A DNA stretch of 34,058 nt from contig JBBDXW010000029.1 in the NCBI GenBank assembly GCA_040902105.1, positions 1 through 34,058 of the forward strand, given 5' to 3'. The stretch's first letter is position 1. Each line of letters starts with the position of its first letter. This DNA comes from IDS-8 sp040902105 (GTDB taxonomy: Bacteria > Pseudomonadota > Gammaproteobacteria > Steroidobacterales > Woeseiaceae). Below, in pieces: positions 16,875-25,199 of this stretch. Below the pieces are notes generated by a model, which saw only the letters and a list, made by a program, of their open reading frames with translations, ran no database searches and had not been told where the DNA came from. Made by a program: the position numbers and the translations under genes.

Positions 16875-16897
16875 CCGATGACTCGACGATTCCGGCG

Positions 16898-16930
16898 GCG
16901 ACGCAGACCTCAGGTCCAGGTCTGCGTCGC
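16898..16930 (+). terminator. Strong hairpin after the PRC-barrel gene
   Basis: GCGACGCAGACCT (16898-16910) and its perfect complement (16918-16930) form a 13-bp stem with a 7-nt loop, 24 bp after the stop. There is no T-run, so it may stabilise or terminate the transcript. Confidence 0.6.
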
Positions 16931-17243
16931 GCTGCCTGTCGTGGTCAGTGCCGGCGCAGGGTGAAATAAGGGACCTTGAAAAACGTTGCTTCGTTACCGG
17001 CGCCGTTCAATTGCGGTCCCAGGTATGCCAACGGCGCTGCTATAGAGAGATTTTCGTCATCCGGATGGCCGTGCCGGTACTGGAAGCACGAAAATCGTCT
17101 CCTGACAATTCTGCCGTCGCGGTCGAAGTCAGCCCTGTTTCGTCGCTGCAACGCAACGAGCAAGACCCTGCGCCGGATCTGATCACAGCCGGCCGATGTC
17201 AAACCGGTTACCTTCAAGGTACGTGGATAAGTCAACGGCAAAA
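16931..17243. other. Intergenic DNA without recognisable gene
   Basis: About 310 bp between the PRC-barrel hairpin and the response-regulator gene. It contains only short open frames with unconvincing composition. No sigma-54 core was found, which separates this regulator from its paralogue at 28880. Confidence 0.45.
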
Positions 17244-17702
17244 ATGCTGAGGTTCGACGGTTTGATGGACGGGAATGAAAGCCGGGAGGCGACCCGCGTT
17301 CTGGTGGTCGAAGACGAACCGAGCGCGCGAGACGCTATGCAGCGCTTCCTGCAATTTTGCGGGTACAGTGTTTCTGTCGCCGCTTCCGCGAACGAGGCAA
17401 TGAAGCAGGCGACGCGTTGCCCGCCAGACGTTCTGGTCTGTGACTGGAAACTCGATGGAGAGAGCAAGGGCGACACCAGGGATGCCGGCAGCGTCGCCGC
17501 CCTCGATGGTGTCGATGCCGCGATCGATTTGCAACGCCGCTATCGCATGGCCGTCATTCTTGTGACCGCCCACCAACTCGAAGCCCTGAAATCGAAAGCG
17601 CGCAGAACCGGCTTGAATGTCTCGGTATTTCGACGCAAGCCGCTTTCGTTGACCCGCCTCGCCAGCGACATTGCAGCGCTGCAAGGCAACGCGGAAACCT
17701 GA
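17244..17702 (+). CDS. Single-domain response regulator (CheY-like) with an insertion
   Basis: A receiver domain with no output domain, about 152 residues. Acidic pair EDE (23-25), phospho-acceptor Asp in VLVCDWKL (Asp67), Thr in ILVTAH and Lys in RRKPLS are all present. It is a clear paralogue of 28880-29290 (shared DVLVCDWKL, LQxRY, AVIxVTA, RKPxSL) but carries about 10 extra residues (GDTRDAGSVAAL) just after the phosphorylation loop. Start is uncertain: ATG 17244, ATG 17265 (GAGG about 13 nt upstream) and ATG 17196 are in frame. It probably accepts phosphate from, or competes for, one of the nearby histidine kinases (inference). Confidence 0.88.
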   Translation: MLRFDGLMDGNESREATRVLVVEDEPSARDAMQRFLQFCGYSVSVAASANEAMKQATRCPPDVLVCDWKLDGESKGDTRDAGSVAALDGVDAAIDLQRRYRMAVILVTAHQLEALKSKARRTGLNVSVFRRKPLSLTRLASDIAALQGNAET

Positions 17703-17729
17703 AGCTCCGTGGTGACTGCAGACTCGATG

Positions 17730-17763
17730 TGCAATATCCACAAAAGCGCGGCAATTTTTTCAC
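17730..17763 (+). promoter_or_regulatory. Weak candidate enhancer half-sites (C)
   Basis: TGCAATATCCAC (17730-17741) and GGCAATTTTTTCAC (17750-17763) are direct, degenerate relatives of the half-site; the second resembles the left arm of site D (GGCAATTATTACAC on the minus strand). They lie about 105 bp upstream of sigma-54 core C. Confidence 0.3.
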
Positions 17764-17868
17764 TGATGCGGTGAATCTCTCGAGACGCTCGGGACCAGAA
17801 CGGCCACCGTCGCTATCGCGACCGCCCCCTCTGCGAAGCAATACCGACGTCAGGCGGCTCCAGGCCGT

Positions 17869-17884
17869 TGGCACGAAAGTTGCT
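17869..17884 (+). promoter_or_regulatory. Sigma-54 promoter C
   Basis: TGGCACGAAAGTTGCT fits the -24/-12 consensus exactly. Predicted start near 17895, 64 nt ahead of the DUF883 gene. Confidence 0.9.
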
Positions 17885-17958
17885 TTTCATGGCTGGTCTA
17901 GCGGATTTCTATCGGTCGCACGCTGCTACCGCTTGCAGAATCCGCGCTTAGGAGCCAA

Positions 17959-18288
17959 ATGAACATGAAAGCAGATCCCAAAGTATCCACAAATGCGTCC
18001 GAGTCCGGAAAAGCCAGGGTAGCGTCGTCCCCCACGACCGAACACGTCGCAGAGGCCGCGCACGGTGCGGTCGATCGCGTCGCGGACAACGCCGCGAAAG
18101 CCGAAGAGCGCATTCGGGAGAAAGCGGCGGCGGGCGAAAAGCAGTTGCGGGAAAAGACCGCGGAAGCCAGGGTGACGACGGAGAGGGCAGTCGATCACCT
18201 GCGTCAATACACGCAGGAAAATCCGCTCGCTGCGGCGGCGATAGCGTTTGCTGCCGGACTGGTCGTCTCGCGCATCCTCAGCAGGTAG
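17959..18288 (+). CDS. DUF883/YqjD-ElaB-like membrane-anchored protein
   Basis: A 109-residue protein: a long Ala/Lys/Glu-rich amphipathic helix (about 25-85) followed by a C-terminal membrane helix (ENPLAAAAIAFAAGLVVSRILSR). This is the layout of E. coli YqjD/ElaB, tail-anchored proteins that bind ribosomes at the membrane in stationary phase. GGAG lies upstream of ATG 17959 (ATG 17965 is the alternative). First gene of a three-gene unit like E. coli yqjD-yqjE-yqjK, here under a sigma-54 promoter rather than RpoS-type control. Confidence 0.9.
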   Translation: MNMKADPKVSTNASESGKARVASSPTTEHVAEAAHGAVDRVADNAAKAEERIREKAAAGEKQLREKTAEARVTTERAVDHLRQYTQENPLAAAAIAFAAGLVVSRILSR

Positions 18289-18311
18289 GCGCAGAGCGGC
18301 CCACAACGTCG

Positions 18312-18740
18312 ATGCAGGACGACAACGGTAACGACGCCGCGGCAGGGCAATTCGCCTACGCCGATGCGGAACCCGTGCCTCCGGATGATGCCGCGTCTCT
18401 TCGTTTCGAGACGCAGGCAGCGGCCGGCGCCGTCGTTGCTCACATCCGGAAAGTTGCTGCGACGGCGACGACAGAGGCGGAACTCAGTATCGCGTCGGTA
18501 ACGGCCATGGCGGTGGCGGCGCTGGCAAGCATCTTGTTGCTTGTTGCCGGCTGGCTGTGCCTCATTGCCGCGGGCGTGTGGCTTGCTGTCGATGCCGGTT
18601 TGCCGGTAGTGACCGCCTTGCTGATCGCCGGCGCAATCAATATCGCGGCAGTACTTCTTTTGCTTGTCTGGGGCAAACGGCTTCTGGGCAACATCGGTTT
18701 TTCCAGGACCCGCAAGCTCGTCTTTCCGGGATCGCAGTGA
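18312..18740 (+). CDS. YqjE-like (phage-holin-superfamily) membrane protein
   Basis: A 142-residue protein with an acidic N-terminus, a helix (ETQAAAGAVVAHIRKVAATATTEAEL), two membrane segments (VAALASILLLVAGWLCLIAAGVWLAV and VVTALLIAGAINIAAVLLLLVWG) and a short basic tail. This is the topology of YqjE-type proteins encoded beside YqjD. No obvious ribosome site precedes ATG 18312, 23 bp after the DUF883 stop, so coupled translation is likely. It overlaps the next gene by 4 bp (GTGA). Confidence 0.82.
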   Translation: MQDDNGNDAAAGQFAYADAEPVPPDDAASLRFETQAAAGAVVAHIRKVAATATTEAELSIASVTAMAVAALASILLLVAGWLCLIAAGVWLAVDAGLPVVTALLIAGAINIAAVLLLLVWGKRLLGNIGFSRTRKLVFPGSQ

Positions 18741-19201
18741 AAATCGGAACCCTCAAGCGGCGGGCCGACACGTTGGCAGAAGACGCATGGACGGAGCGGC
18801 GCGAGTATAAGGAGCACTCCGCCAGAACGCTAACCATCGTGCGCCGCAGAGCAGGATCTGCCGCCGGGCTCGCGATCTCGTTTGCCTTGGGCTTCATGAC
18901 CGGTACCGGCACGGCCGCTCGCAAAATCAACGGCAAAGGCAGCGGCAGGCATCGTGGCCGCTCCGATCGCGTGCAAGACCGTGCCGGGGCAAAGGCCAAC
19001 GGCATTACACACCAGTTGGTTCACGGACCGCTTGGCGAGAGCGCGATTAAACTGGCGTCGGCCGTTGTTGCAAGTTCGCTGATGAAGTTCCTCGATGACC
19101 GTAGCACGGAGAAGAAGCCTTCGTCCGGTCAGCAGGCTGATACTCCTGCGCCGTCAAAGCAACCTACGCGTCATGACCGGCGTCAAGAGGTTCGAGCGTG
19201 A
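18737..19201 (+). CDS. Hypothetical YqjK-position protein
   Basis: A 154-residue protein starting at GTG 18737, which overlaps the YqjE-like stop by 4 bp. It has a charged N-terminus (KIGTLKRRADTLAEDAWTERREYKEH), a hydrophobic segment (AGSAAGLAISFALGFMTGTG), a basic linker and a second apolar stretch (AIKLASAVVASSLMKFL), ending in a Lys/Gln/Pro tail. It takes the place of yqjK in the E. coli-type cluster and has a similar charged-then-hydrophobic layout, but I see no firm sequence match. Its 3' end overlaps the convergent histidine kinase by 38 bp. Confidence 0.72.
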   Translation: MKIGTLKRRADTLAEDAWTERREYKEHSARTLTIVRRRAGSAAGLAISFALGFMTGTGTAARKINGKGSGRHRGRSDRVQDRAGAKANGITHQLVHGPLGESAIKLASAVVASSLMKFLDDRSTEKKPSSGQQADTPAPSKQPTRHDRRQEVRA

Positions 19202-20774
19202 AGTAAAAGGCGGCGCCTGAGCCACGCTTCCCTTCGGCCCATATTCGTCCACCGTGCCGCCTGACGACCCGGGCGGCAATGTCCAGGCCGAGGCCCACGC
19301 CGTCAGCGCCGCTGCCGTCGAGTCGTTCGAATGCCTGAAACATGCGTTCCGCGGAATCCGGATCGAAGCCGATGCCGTTGTCCCGCACGCAGTAAACTGC
19401 GACCCCGTCACGCAGTTCGGAACTGACGTCGATCCGCCGCTCCGGCTTGTCACGAGTGTATTTGATGGCGTTACTCAGCAGATTCATGATCAGCGTTCTC
19501 ACCAGGGTCGGGTCCGCGTCTGCCTTGGGCAAGTCGTCGACGACGATCTGCACCGGCGGCGTTTGCTCAGTCGCATTCAGTTCTTCGAATACGTCTGAAA
19601 CGATCTCGCCAATATCCATTTCCTGAGGATTGAAAATCGTGTGCGATACAACTGACAGCCCCAGCAACCGGTCGAGGATCTCGGTCATGCGCCTGACGCC
19701 CGATGACGTCCGATCCAGTGCGTCCAGCCCCTCCTGGCCCAGGGTATCGTGAAATTGCTGCTGCAACAGCTGGGTATTGACGGAAATGGAATTCAGGGGA
19801 TTTCTCAAATCATGTGCGACAGAATCCGTGATGGTCTCGAGATCCATCGTACGATCCGCGAGTTCCTGAACGCGTTCGGCAATCTGTTTCTCCAGATCCC
19901 GGTTCAGGTCCGCGAGCTTCTGTTCGGCCGCTTCCGCCGCCAGCGCGCGTGATTGCGCTCGTCCGTTCTCAAACAGCAGCAAACCGACCAGCACGGCGAT
20001 AGCGAGGCCCGTCCAGAGGACCGCTGTCAGCGCGGGCGTCTCGAGCGATTCGGCAAGCTCCATCGTGGGTTGATGCACAACGCGCCACAGCGTACCCGGC
20101 GACGTCCTTATCATGCCTTCGCGGCTCCAGCTTTGCGGAAATCCGGGCGACGTGCTTCCGCGCTTATAAAGGAGCACGTCTTTCCACAATACCGAGATGG
20201 CATACCCCGGAGACTCATCGAGCAACAGGCGATCGAAACTCTTCTGAGTGTCTATAACGGCGATCAGGACGCCGCTCTGCTCACGTTGCGGCGATGAAAT
20301 GTGTATCTCGTAGGTTACCTTGCCGGAGTCGTCAACGAACGGGCCGACGATCGATTCCCCTGCCGCGGGCGGCGCTCTGGAGTACAGGTTCTCGACGGCA
20401 CGCCATTCCTGGTCGCTCGGGCGGTAGTCGAGTACGGGATGCTCGCTGCTGCGAGCATAACGAATCCCCCGGGCAGGATCGCTCCACAGGATCTTTTCAA
20501 TGCCCTTGAATTCGGCGAGCTCGACACCCGCATCGGTGGCCCACTGATTGCGCGGCAGGTGACCGTAAAGCGACCAGTATTCCCTGACGTCGCGGAGCGC
20601 GCGCAACATTGTGTCGACGTTTCGGATCAACTGGCTTCGGGCAGCGTACGATTCCGTTTCCGCGATTCGCGCTACCTGGGCGTACTGGTGATCCCGCAGG
20701 ACTTTCCACGTCGCGATCGTTATCAGCGCGACGATCAGCGCCAGCAGCAGAGATGTGATGAAGCGCTTGACCAC
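19164..20774 (-). CDS. Membrane sensor histidine kinase
   Basis: About 536 residues: membrane helix 1 (5-25), a periplasmic sensor domain of about 220 residues with Cache/CHASE-like features, membrane helix 2 (248-268), a coiled coil (AEAAEQKLADLNRDLEKQIAERVQELADRT), the DHp helix SVAHDLRNPLNSI (His about 321) and a full ATPase domain (NLLSNAIKY, DNGIGFD, GVGLGLDIA). No receiver domain. I chose GTG 20774 because it is followed at once by VKRFITSLLLALIV; the open frame to 20999 overlaps the hybrid kinase, and a TTG start giving a longer N-terminus is possible. It lies 136 bp after the hybrid kinase on the same strand. Its partner regulator is not adjacent. Confidence 0.88.
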   Translation of the reverse strand: MVKRFITSLLLALIVALITIATWKVLRDHQYAQVARIAETESYAARSQLIRNVDTMLRALRDVREYWSLYGHLPRNQWATDAGVELAEFKGIEKILWSDPARGIRYARSSEHPVLDYRPSDQEWRAVENLYSRAPPAAGESIVGPFVDDSGKVTYEIHISSPQREQSGVLIAVIDTQKSFDRLLLDESPGYAISVLWKDVLLYKRGSTSPGFPQSWSREGMIRTSPGTLWRVVHQPTMELAESLETPALTAVLWTGLAIAVLVGLLLFENGRAQSRALAAEAAEQKLADLNRDLEKQIAERVQELADRTMDLETITDSVAHDLRNPLNSISVNTQLLQQQFHDTLGQEGLDALDRTSSGVRRMTEILDRLLGLSVVSHTIFNPQEMDIGEIVSDVFEELNATEQTPPVQIVVDDLPKADADPTLVRTLIMNLLSNAIKYTRDKPERRIDVSSELRDGVAVYCVRDNGIGFDPDSAERMFQAFERLDGSGADGVGLGLDIAARVVRRHGGRIWAEGKRGSGAAFYFTLEPLDAGHDA

Positions 20775-20910
20775 TGCGGGTGCACTCTCGAATTGTGCGT
20801 GAAATGGGAATTCCGGATTGTCCGGTGCATCATTCGGGAGGTCAACAAGTGGCGAAACGCCAGACGACAAGTTCGATCGCCGATCTGCATTCAAAGACCG
20901 GACAGAATTC

Positions 20911-23115
20911 TCAGCCCTGTAAACTCCGATTGATCGATTCGATCGGGTGGCGCTGGTCGAGGCGCGACTCGATGAGTTCCGCCAGTTCCCTCGGCGCAAC
21001 CGGTTTCACGAGATATTCGTCGAAGCCGGCCTCCTCGGCTTTTTGTCTCGCTTCCCGGCTGCCATAGCCTGTCAACGCGATCAGGAGCATCTTTGAGCCG
21101 CCATCGTTGGAGCGCAGCCGCTTTGCGACCTCGTAACCGTCGTATTGCGGCAGCCCGATGTCGATTATTGCGGCGTCCGGCTGAACTTCGTCGGCAGTTG
21201 CAATTCCCTCGAAGCCGTCCGCAGCTTCGAAGGCGCGGTAACCGTAGTGACGGAGTATGGCCAGCATGGAGCGCCGCGCATCCTCATTATCTTCGATCAG
21301 TAACACCTTCCTGAGTTCACGAACCTGGAGCGGGTCGCTCGCTCGTGGATGGGCGCGGGTCGGCGGCTCGATCACGGGCAGCGTCAGCACGAATCGCGAG
21401 CCTTTGTCCGTGCCGTCGCTCTCTGCGGATACGGTGCCGTTATGCAACTCCGTCAGGCGCTTGACCAGGGTCAACCCGATTCCGAGGCCGCTGGCACTGC
21501 GGTCGATGGATCGATGTCCCTGGGCAAAGAGGTCGAATACCCGGGGCAGCAGATCCGGTGTCATGCCAATGCCCGTGTCGCTCACTTCAAGCACTGCCCG
21601 GTCGTCGGCGCGGAATACTCGTACAGTGATCGTTCCGTCTCGCGGCGTGTATTTTCCGGCGTTCTCCAGGACGTTCGATACAATCTGTTCGATGCGCGTT
21701 TCGTCACCGTCGATCCAGACAGATTCAGCTTCCAGCTGCACCCTGTGCCGTTTAAGCACTGAAGCTCTTTTCAAAGTCTGCGTGACCTGTGTTGCGACTC
21801 TCCCCAGATCCAGCGGTGCACGCTGCAAACGTACCTTTCCGGAAATTACGCGGCCGACATCCAGAAGATCGTCAACCAGCCGGGTCATGCGTTCGACCTG
21901 TCGGGAAACGACGGCGGTTGCGTCTCTGGCGGCTTTGTCGCCCGTGCCCGCTATGTTCAGGACTTGCGTCGCAGACGACAGCGCACCGAGCGGGTTGCGC
22001 AGTTCATGCCCCAGCATCGCGAGAAACTCGTCCTTCGCCTGATCGGCCGCCCGAAGTTTTTCCTCGCGTTCGTTAAAACCGTGCGCCGATGCGATCAGCG
22101 CACGGCTGACATCGCGGACCTCGCGAACCGGGGCGTCGATCGGCGGAGATACTGTGGCGCCCCAGCCAAGCGCTTTGGCGGAGGCTGCGAGAGCTATAAT
22201 CGGGCCGGAAATTCTCTGGCTGTATGCCGCTGCAAGAATCAAGGCAATTGCCGTTGCGATCGCCAGGCCGATCGCAAGCAGGCGAGTCACGGCGCTTGTA
22301 ATCGCCTCGACGTCGGCCGCCGGAATGCCGAGGAAGACGGTCCAGCCGCTGGTCTGCGACTGGTTGTACGACGCGTAAATGTCGGCGCCCTCGGTCGTCG
22401 TCCCGTGGAACCAGCCTTCCCGCGCCGCGCCGAGAGCGTCCTGCAGTAACTGTGGAGCCGGTTTACCTACAGTAGCCCGATGACTGGGAGTGCGGGCGAC
22501 AACACGGCGGTTCGAATCGAGTACGGTACCGACCCAGTCGCGCGACAGGCGCTGCGGAGTGAGCAACGCCAGAACCGCTTGCGGATCGACCAGCGCCAGG
22601 AGGACATGCACCTGGCCGTTCGTGTCGACCGGCACGAGCACCGGGAACCGGTAGTCGGAATGCTGCGGTGCCGGATCCCCTCCCAGATCGCCTGTCAGAT
22701 CGCCAATAATCGGTTCGTTACGACGAATTGCCTCGTCAAAATGAGTCCGATCGATGATCGGAAGGGGCGTCCCCAAAGGCAAGGCCGCATCGAAAACGCG
22801 CTCCCCTGACGGCAAGGCCAGGATAATGGCTCGCCATTCCCTTTGCGTTGCCAGTAACCGCATGGCCTGGCGGTGAAACGCCCGCAGGTTTCCGGTCTGC
22901 AATTCGTACGAGATGGCCAGCGCACGAAGAGTTTCGGCGTGGCCGTTAAGTTCGGTGTCGACGGCCGTGATCAAAGCAAGCGTTCGCTGTCGTGCCCCCT
23001 GTTCAAAGGCGGCACGTTCGCGGTCGGCAACCCATAGCGTCGCGCCGGCTCCGAATAGGGCCAGGGGTAGCAGTACTACCAGGGTTAACAACAGGAGGTG
23101 CGAGCGCAGCGACAT
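20911..23115 (-). CDS. Hybrid sensor histidine kinase with C-terminal receiver
   Basis: A 734-residue hybrid kinase. Order: membrane helix (7-30), a dCache-like periplasmic domain (about 35-275), membrane helix (about 278-298), HAMP-like region, DHp helix MLGHELRNPLGALSSA (His370), ATPase domain (NVLENAGKY, DTGIGM, GLGIGLTLVKRL) and a receiver (603-710: LLIEDNEDARR, AAIIDIGLPQYDG with Asp652, ALTGYG, YLVKPV). A hybrid kinase normally needs a separate Hpt protein to pass phosphate on; none of standard type is present, but the 72-aa protein at 26518 has a histidine-bearing helix. ATG 23115 has no clear ribosome site. Confidence 0.92.
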   Translation of the reverse strand: MSLRSHLLLLTLVVLLPLALFGAGATLWVADRERAAFEQGARQRTLALITAVDTELNGHAETLRALAISYELQTGNLRAFHRQAMRLLATQREWRAIILALPSGERVFDAALPLGTPLPIIDRTHFDEAIRRNEPIIGDLTGDLGGDPAPQHSDYRFPVLVPVDTNGQVHVLLALVDPQAVLALLTPQRLSRDWVGTVLDSNRRVVARTPSHRATVGKPAPQLLQDALGAAREGWFHGTTTEGADIYASYNQSQTSGWTVFLGIPAADVEAITSAVTRLLAIGLAIATAIALILAAAYSQRISGPIIALAASAKALGWGATVSPPIDAPVREVRDVSRALIASAHGFNEREEKLRAADQAKDEFLAMLGHELRNPLGALSSATQVLNIAGTGDKAARDATAVVSRQVERMTRLVDDLLDVGRVISGKVRLQRAPLDLGRVATQVTQTLKRASVLKRHRVQLEAESVWIDGDETRIEQIVSNVLENAGKYTPRDGTITVRVFRADDRAVLEVSDTGIGMTPDLLPRVFDLFAQGHRSIDRSASGLGIGLTLVKRLTELHNGTVSAESDGTDKGSRFVLTLPVIEPPTRAHPRASDPLQVRELRKVLLIEDNEDARRSMLAILRHYGYRAFEAADGFEGIATADEVQPDAAIIDIGLPQYDGYEVAKRLRSNDGGSKMLLIALTGYGSREARQKAEEAGFDEYLVKPVAPRELAELIESRLDQRHPIESINRSLQG

Positions 23116-23267
23116 CTACATTCGTTCTGCTTGCTTTCCTGAGCAGCGATTCTTCTCTGCCGTTCCGCGCGCAATGGCGCATTTTCAAATAGTCCGACCG
23201 CGATATGCGATTCGGCTATGTAGTCCAGCTCTTGCCCTTCGATGGATGTTGCGCTATCCGGGGCGCT

Positions 23268-23465
23268 TCACTTCCTGTTCCCATTTCCGGCGGACTTCGC
23301 GCGTTCCTGCCTGTCGCGCCGTCCGACGATCTGGAACCAGCGAAATTTCTTGTTAATCTCCGAGGCTGAAATTATGAACCAGAGCGCTGCGCCAAATATA
23401 ACCAGCACCGAAAGCAGCGCCAACCCTGTCGCGGGCAATCCCCATCCACTGTCAATTACGTCCAT
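23268..23465 (-). CDS. Small single-pass membrane protein, unknown function
   Basis: A 65-residue protein with one membrane helix (GLALLSVLVIFGAALWFIISA) followed by a basic cytoplasmic tail (INKKFRWFQIVGRRDRQERAKS). A strong ribosome site (GGAGG, 8 nt from ATG 23465) supports it. No family recognised. Its upstream DNA contains the candidate enhancer repeat D 40 bp away, but no convincing sigma-54 core faces this gene. Confidence 0.7.
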   Translation of the reverse strand: MDVIDSGWGLPATGLALLSVLVIFGAALWFIISASEINKKFRWFQIVGRRDRQERAKSAGNGNRK

Positions 23466-23504
23466 TCACGCGCCTCCTTCCGGCCCCATGGCCTTTCGGG
23501 CGGT

Positions 23505-23534
23505 GTAATAATTGCCGCCGTTTGTAAAGATTAG
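23505..23534. promoter_or_regulatory. Candidate enhancer inverted repeat (D)
   Basis: GTAATAATTGC (23505-23515) and TGTAAAGATTAG (23523-23534) form an imperfect inverted repeat about a 7-nt spacer, in the same arrangement as sites B and G/H. It lies 273 bp upstream of sigma-54 core D and 40 bp upstream of the small membrane-protein gene. Confidence 0.4.
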
Positions 23535-23807
23535 TCGCGCATCTGAAGTGCTGATGCAATTTCGCTACAAAAACGTTCAGCTGGCGCTTCGGTCATACCC
23601 GGTGACTGTCGCATTTCGCTGACGGGTTGCCACTTGCGCCAGATCGATTACTATTCGCGCCTCTCGATCCGGCCGCGATGTACTGACTCGTACGCTGCCG
23701 GGCAGCACGAACAACACTGAAGATGCAATTCCCATACCAGAAACCTGATGTTTCGCCACTCGGCGCAGCATTGACAACGGCGGGCAGGCGAGTGTCTCGC
23801 AGGCAGA
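23535..23807. other. Intergenic DNA upstream of promoter D
   Basis: About 270 bp without a credible gene. A weaker GG-N10-GC match (TGGCAACCCGTCAGCG, minus strand, 23617-23632) faces the small membrane-protein gene but lacks the TTGC element. Nothing else recognised. Confidence 0.4.
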
Positions 23808-23823
23808 TGGCACAGGTCTTGCA
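23808..23823 (+). promoter_or_regulatory. Sigma-54 promoter D
   Basis: TGGCACAGGTCTTGCA matches TGGCAC-N5-TTGCW. Predicted start near 23834, which rules out the upstream TTG (23827) as the start of the receiver-GGDEF protein. Confidence 0.85.
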
Positions 23824-23961
23824 CCGTTGTCTTTGAACAGTTGGATCGAGGAAACGCTGCAGAGCGCGCCGCGCTCGCATCATGAGAGGCGGCGATCCAT
23901 TCAGCAAACAGGTGAGGCTGTGACGCAGAAAATCTTCAAAGGGACGGACGAGCAAGACGCG

Positions 23962-24915
23962 ATGCGAATTCTGATTGTCGAAGACAATGATGTTGTCGCC
24001 CAGGGCTTGTCGCGTGCGCTCGGGATGCTGGACTCACACATCTCGGTGCACCGGTCAGCCGATTTGCAGTCCGCCCAGGCGTTCCTGCAAAGCGGTGCCA
24101 CGGTCGATGTCGCGCTGGTCGACCTCGGCCTGCCCGATGCTCAGGGTATCGAAGCGCCCACGCAACTCAAAATTCTTGCCCCCGATCTGGTCATCGTCGT
24201 AATCACGGGCGACAGTTCGTCAGACACCGCATTAAGCCTCATCCGGCTGGGAATCCAGGATTACATTCCGAAAAGTGAGGCGACACCGAACCGCATTTTT
24301 CGAACGATACAGCTTGCGCGCGAGCGCTATGAGCGCGAACAGCGGCTCAAGAGAATTGCCTGCATCGATCAGCTGACGGGTTCACTCAATCGCCGTGGTC
24401 TGCTGAGTGCAATCCGGGAGTCGAATGAAGTGGCCGTGCGCCTCAATATTCCGTCCGCATTGATGACTGTCGACATAGACAATTTCAAGGAAATTAACGA
24501 CACGTACGGGCATCCCATCGGTGACCTGATACTAAGGCAAGGCTGCCGCCGCATTGCGCATTGCATACGGGAAAACGACGTGGTCGGGCGGCCGGGCGGC
24601 GATGAATTCTGGGTAGTCCTGAACGGTTTCACCAAGCCTGAGAACATTCCGGTAATCGCCACGAAGATGCTGAAAAGTTTCGCGACTCCTTTCCGGGTGA
24701 ATTCGGAAATCAGAGCGAGCATCAGCATCGGCGTAGCCTTGATGCCCGATCATGCAGGCACGATGCAGGAATGGATGCACAAGTCGGACGTTGCCCTTTA
24801 CGAGGCAAAGCGCAACGGTAGAAACCAATGGGCGATGTACCACGACGATATGAAGTCTGCGGCGCCCGACGAAGTGGTTCGGCCGCCGGGCTGGGTCAAG
24901 CTCCAGTCCGTTTGA
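23962..24915 (+). CDS. Response regulator with GGDEF output (diguanylate cyclase)
   Basis: A 317-residue protein: receiver (MRILIVEDND..., Asp54 in LVDLGLPD, Lys in YIPKSE), a coiled linker (LARERYEREQRLKRI) and a GGDEF domain with intact active site GGDEF (212-216). The inhibitory I-site RxxD (Arg203-Asp206) lies five residues upstream, so it should make cyclic di-GMP from GTP with product inhibition. ATG 23962 starts directly at the receiver; GTG 23920 is an alternative compatible with the sigma-54 transcript start near 23834. Sigma-54 control would tie c-di-GMP output to the stress regulon. Confidence 0.9.
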   Translation: MRILIVEDNDVVAQGLSRALGMLDSHISVHRSADLQSAQAFLQSGATVDVALVDLGLPDAQGIEAPTQLKILAPDLVIVVITGDSSSDTALSLIRLGIQDYIPKSEATPNRIFRTIQLARERYEREQRLKRIACIDQLTGSLNRRGLLSAIRESNEVAVRLNIPSALMTVDIDNFKEINDTYGHPIGDLILRQGCRRIAHCIRENDVVGRPGGDEFWVVLNGFTKPENIPVIATKMLKSFATPFRVNSEIRASISIGVALMPDHAGTMQEWMHKSDVALYEAKRNGRNQWAMYHDDMKSAAPDEVVRPPGWVKLQSV

Positions 24916-24979
24916 CGAACGACCACGGCGGCGCGACTTCGTGGTCCGGGTCGTCTCGGCTCCGTCAAAAGCAACCTAG

Positions 24980-24998
24980 CTTGTGCAGAGACTCCCTG
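24980..24998. repeat. One-arm remnant of the 8505-8564 palindrome
   Basis: CTTGTGCAGAGACTCCCTG matches one arm of the palindrome after the RidA gene (CTTGTGCAGAGTTTCCCTA on the minus strand) with three mismatches. No second arm is nearby. Confidence 0.6.
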
Positions 24999-25199
24999 GG
25001 CTTTCCCGAGGGTTTCACCCAAGGCTTCCCGCAGGCTCGACACTCGCAAGCGCAGGGCCCGGTGAAGCCGGGGTCGCGGCAAAGGAGCGGCTTGACCGCC
25101 ACATGACACCAAATCCCGCGCCAGTACCGTATACTGTGTCCCCCAATGACGGCGAACTCCGCCTTGCCTGGCGGGTGCTCGCCACCAACGAACAGCAAT

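Noticed and set aside
16948..17250. 100-codon open frame between the PRC-barrel and response-regulator genes
   Set aside because: No ribosome site, no recognisable domain and it overlaps the regulator start.
20775..20999. 75-residue N-terminal extension of the histidine kinase
   Set aside because: Most of it overlaps the hybrid kinase C-terminus out of frame; composition is Arg/Ser-rich shadow.
23617..23632. Ninth sigma-54-like site TGGCAACCCGTCAGCG (minus strand)
   Set aside because: It has GG-N10-GC but lacks the TTGC block and lies about 150 bp from the nearest gene; kept out of the promoter list.
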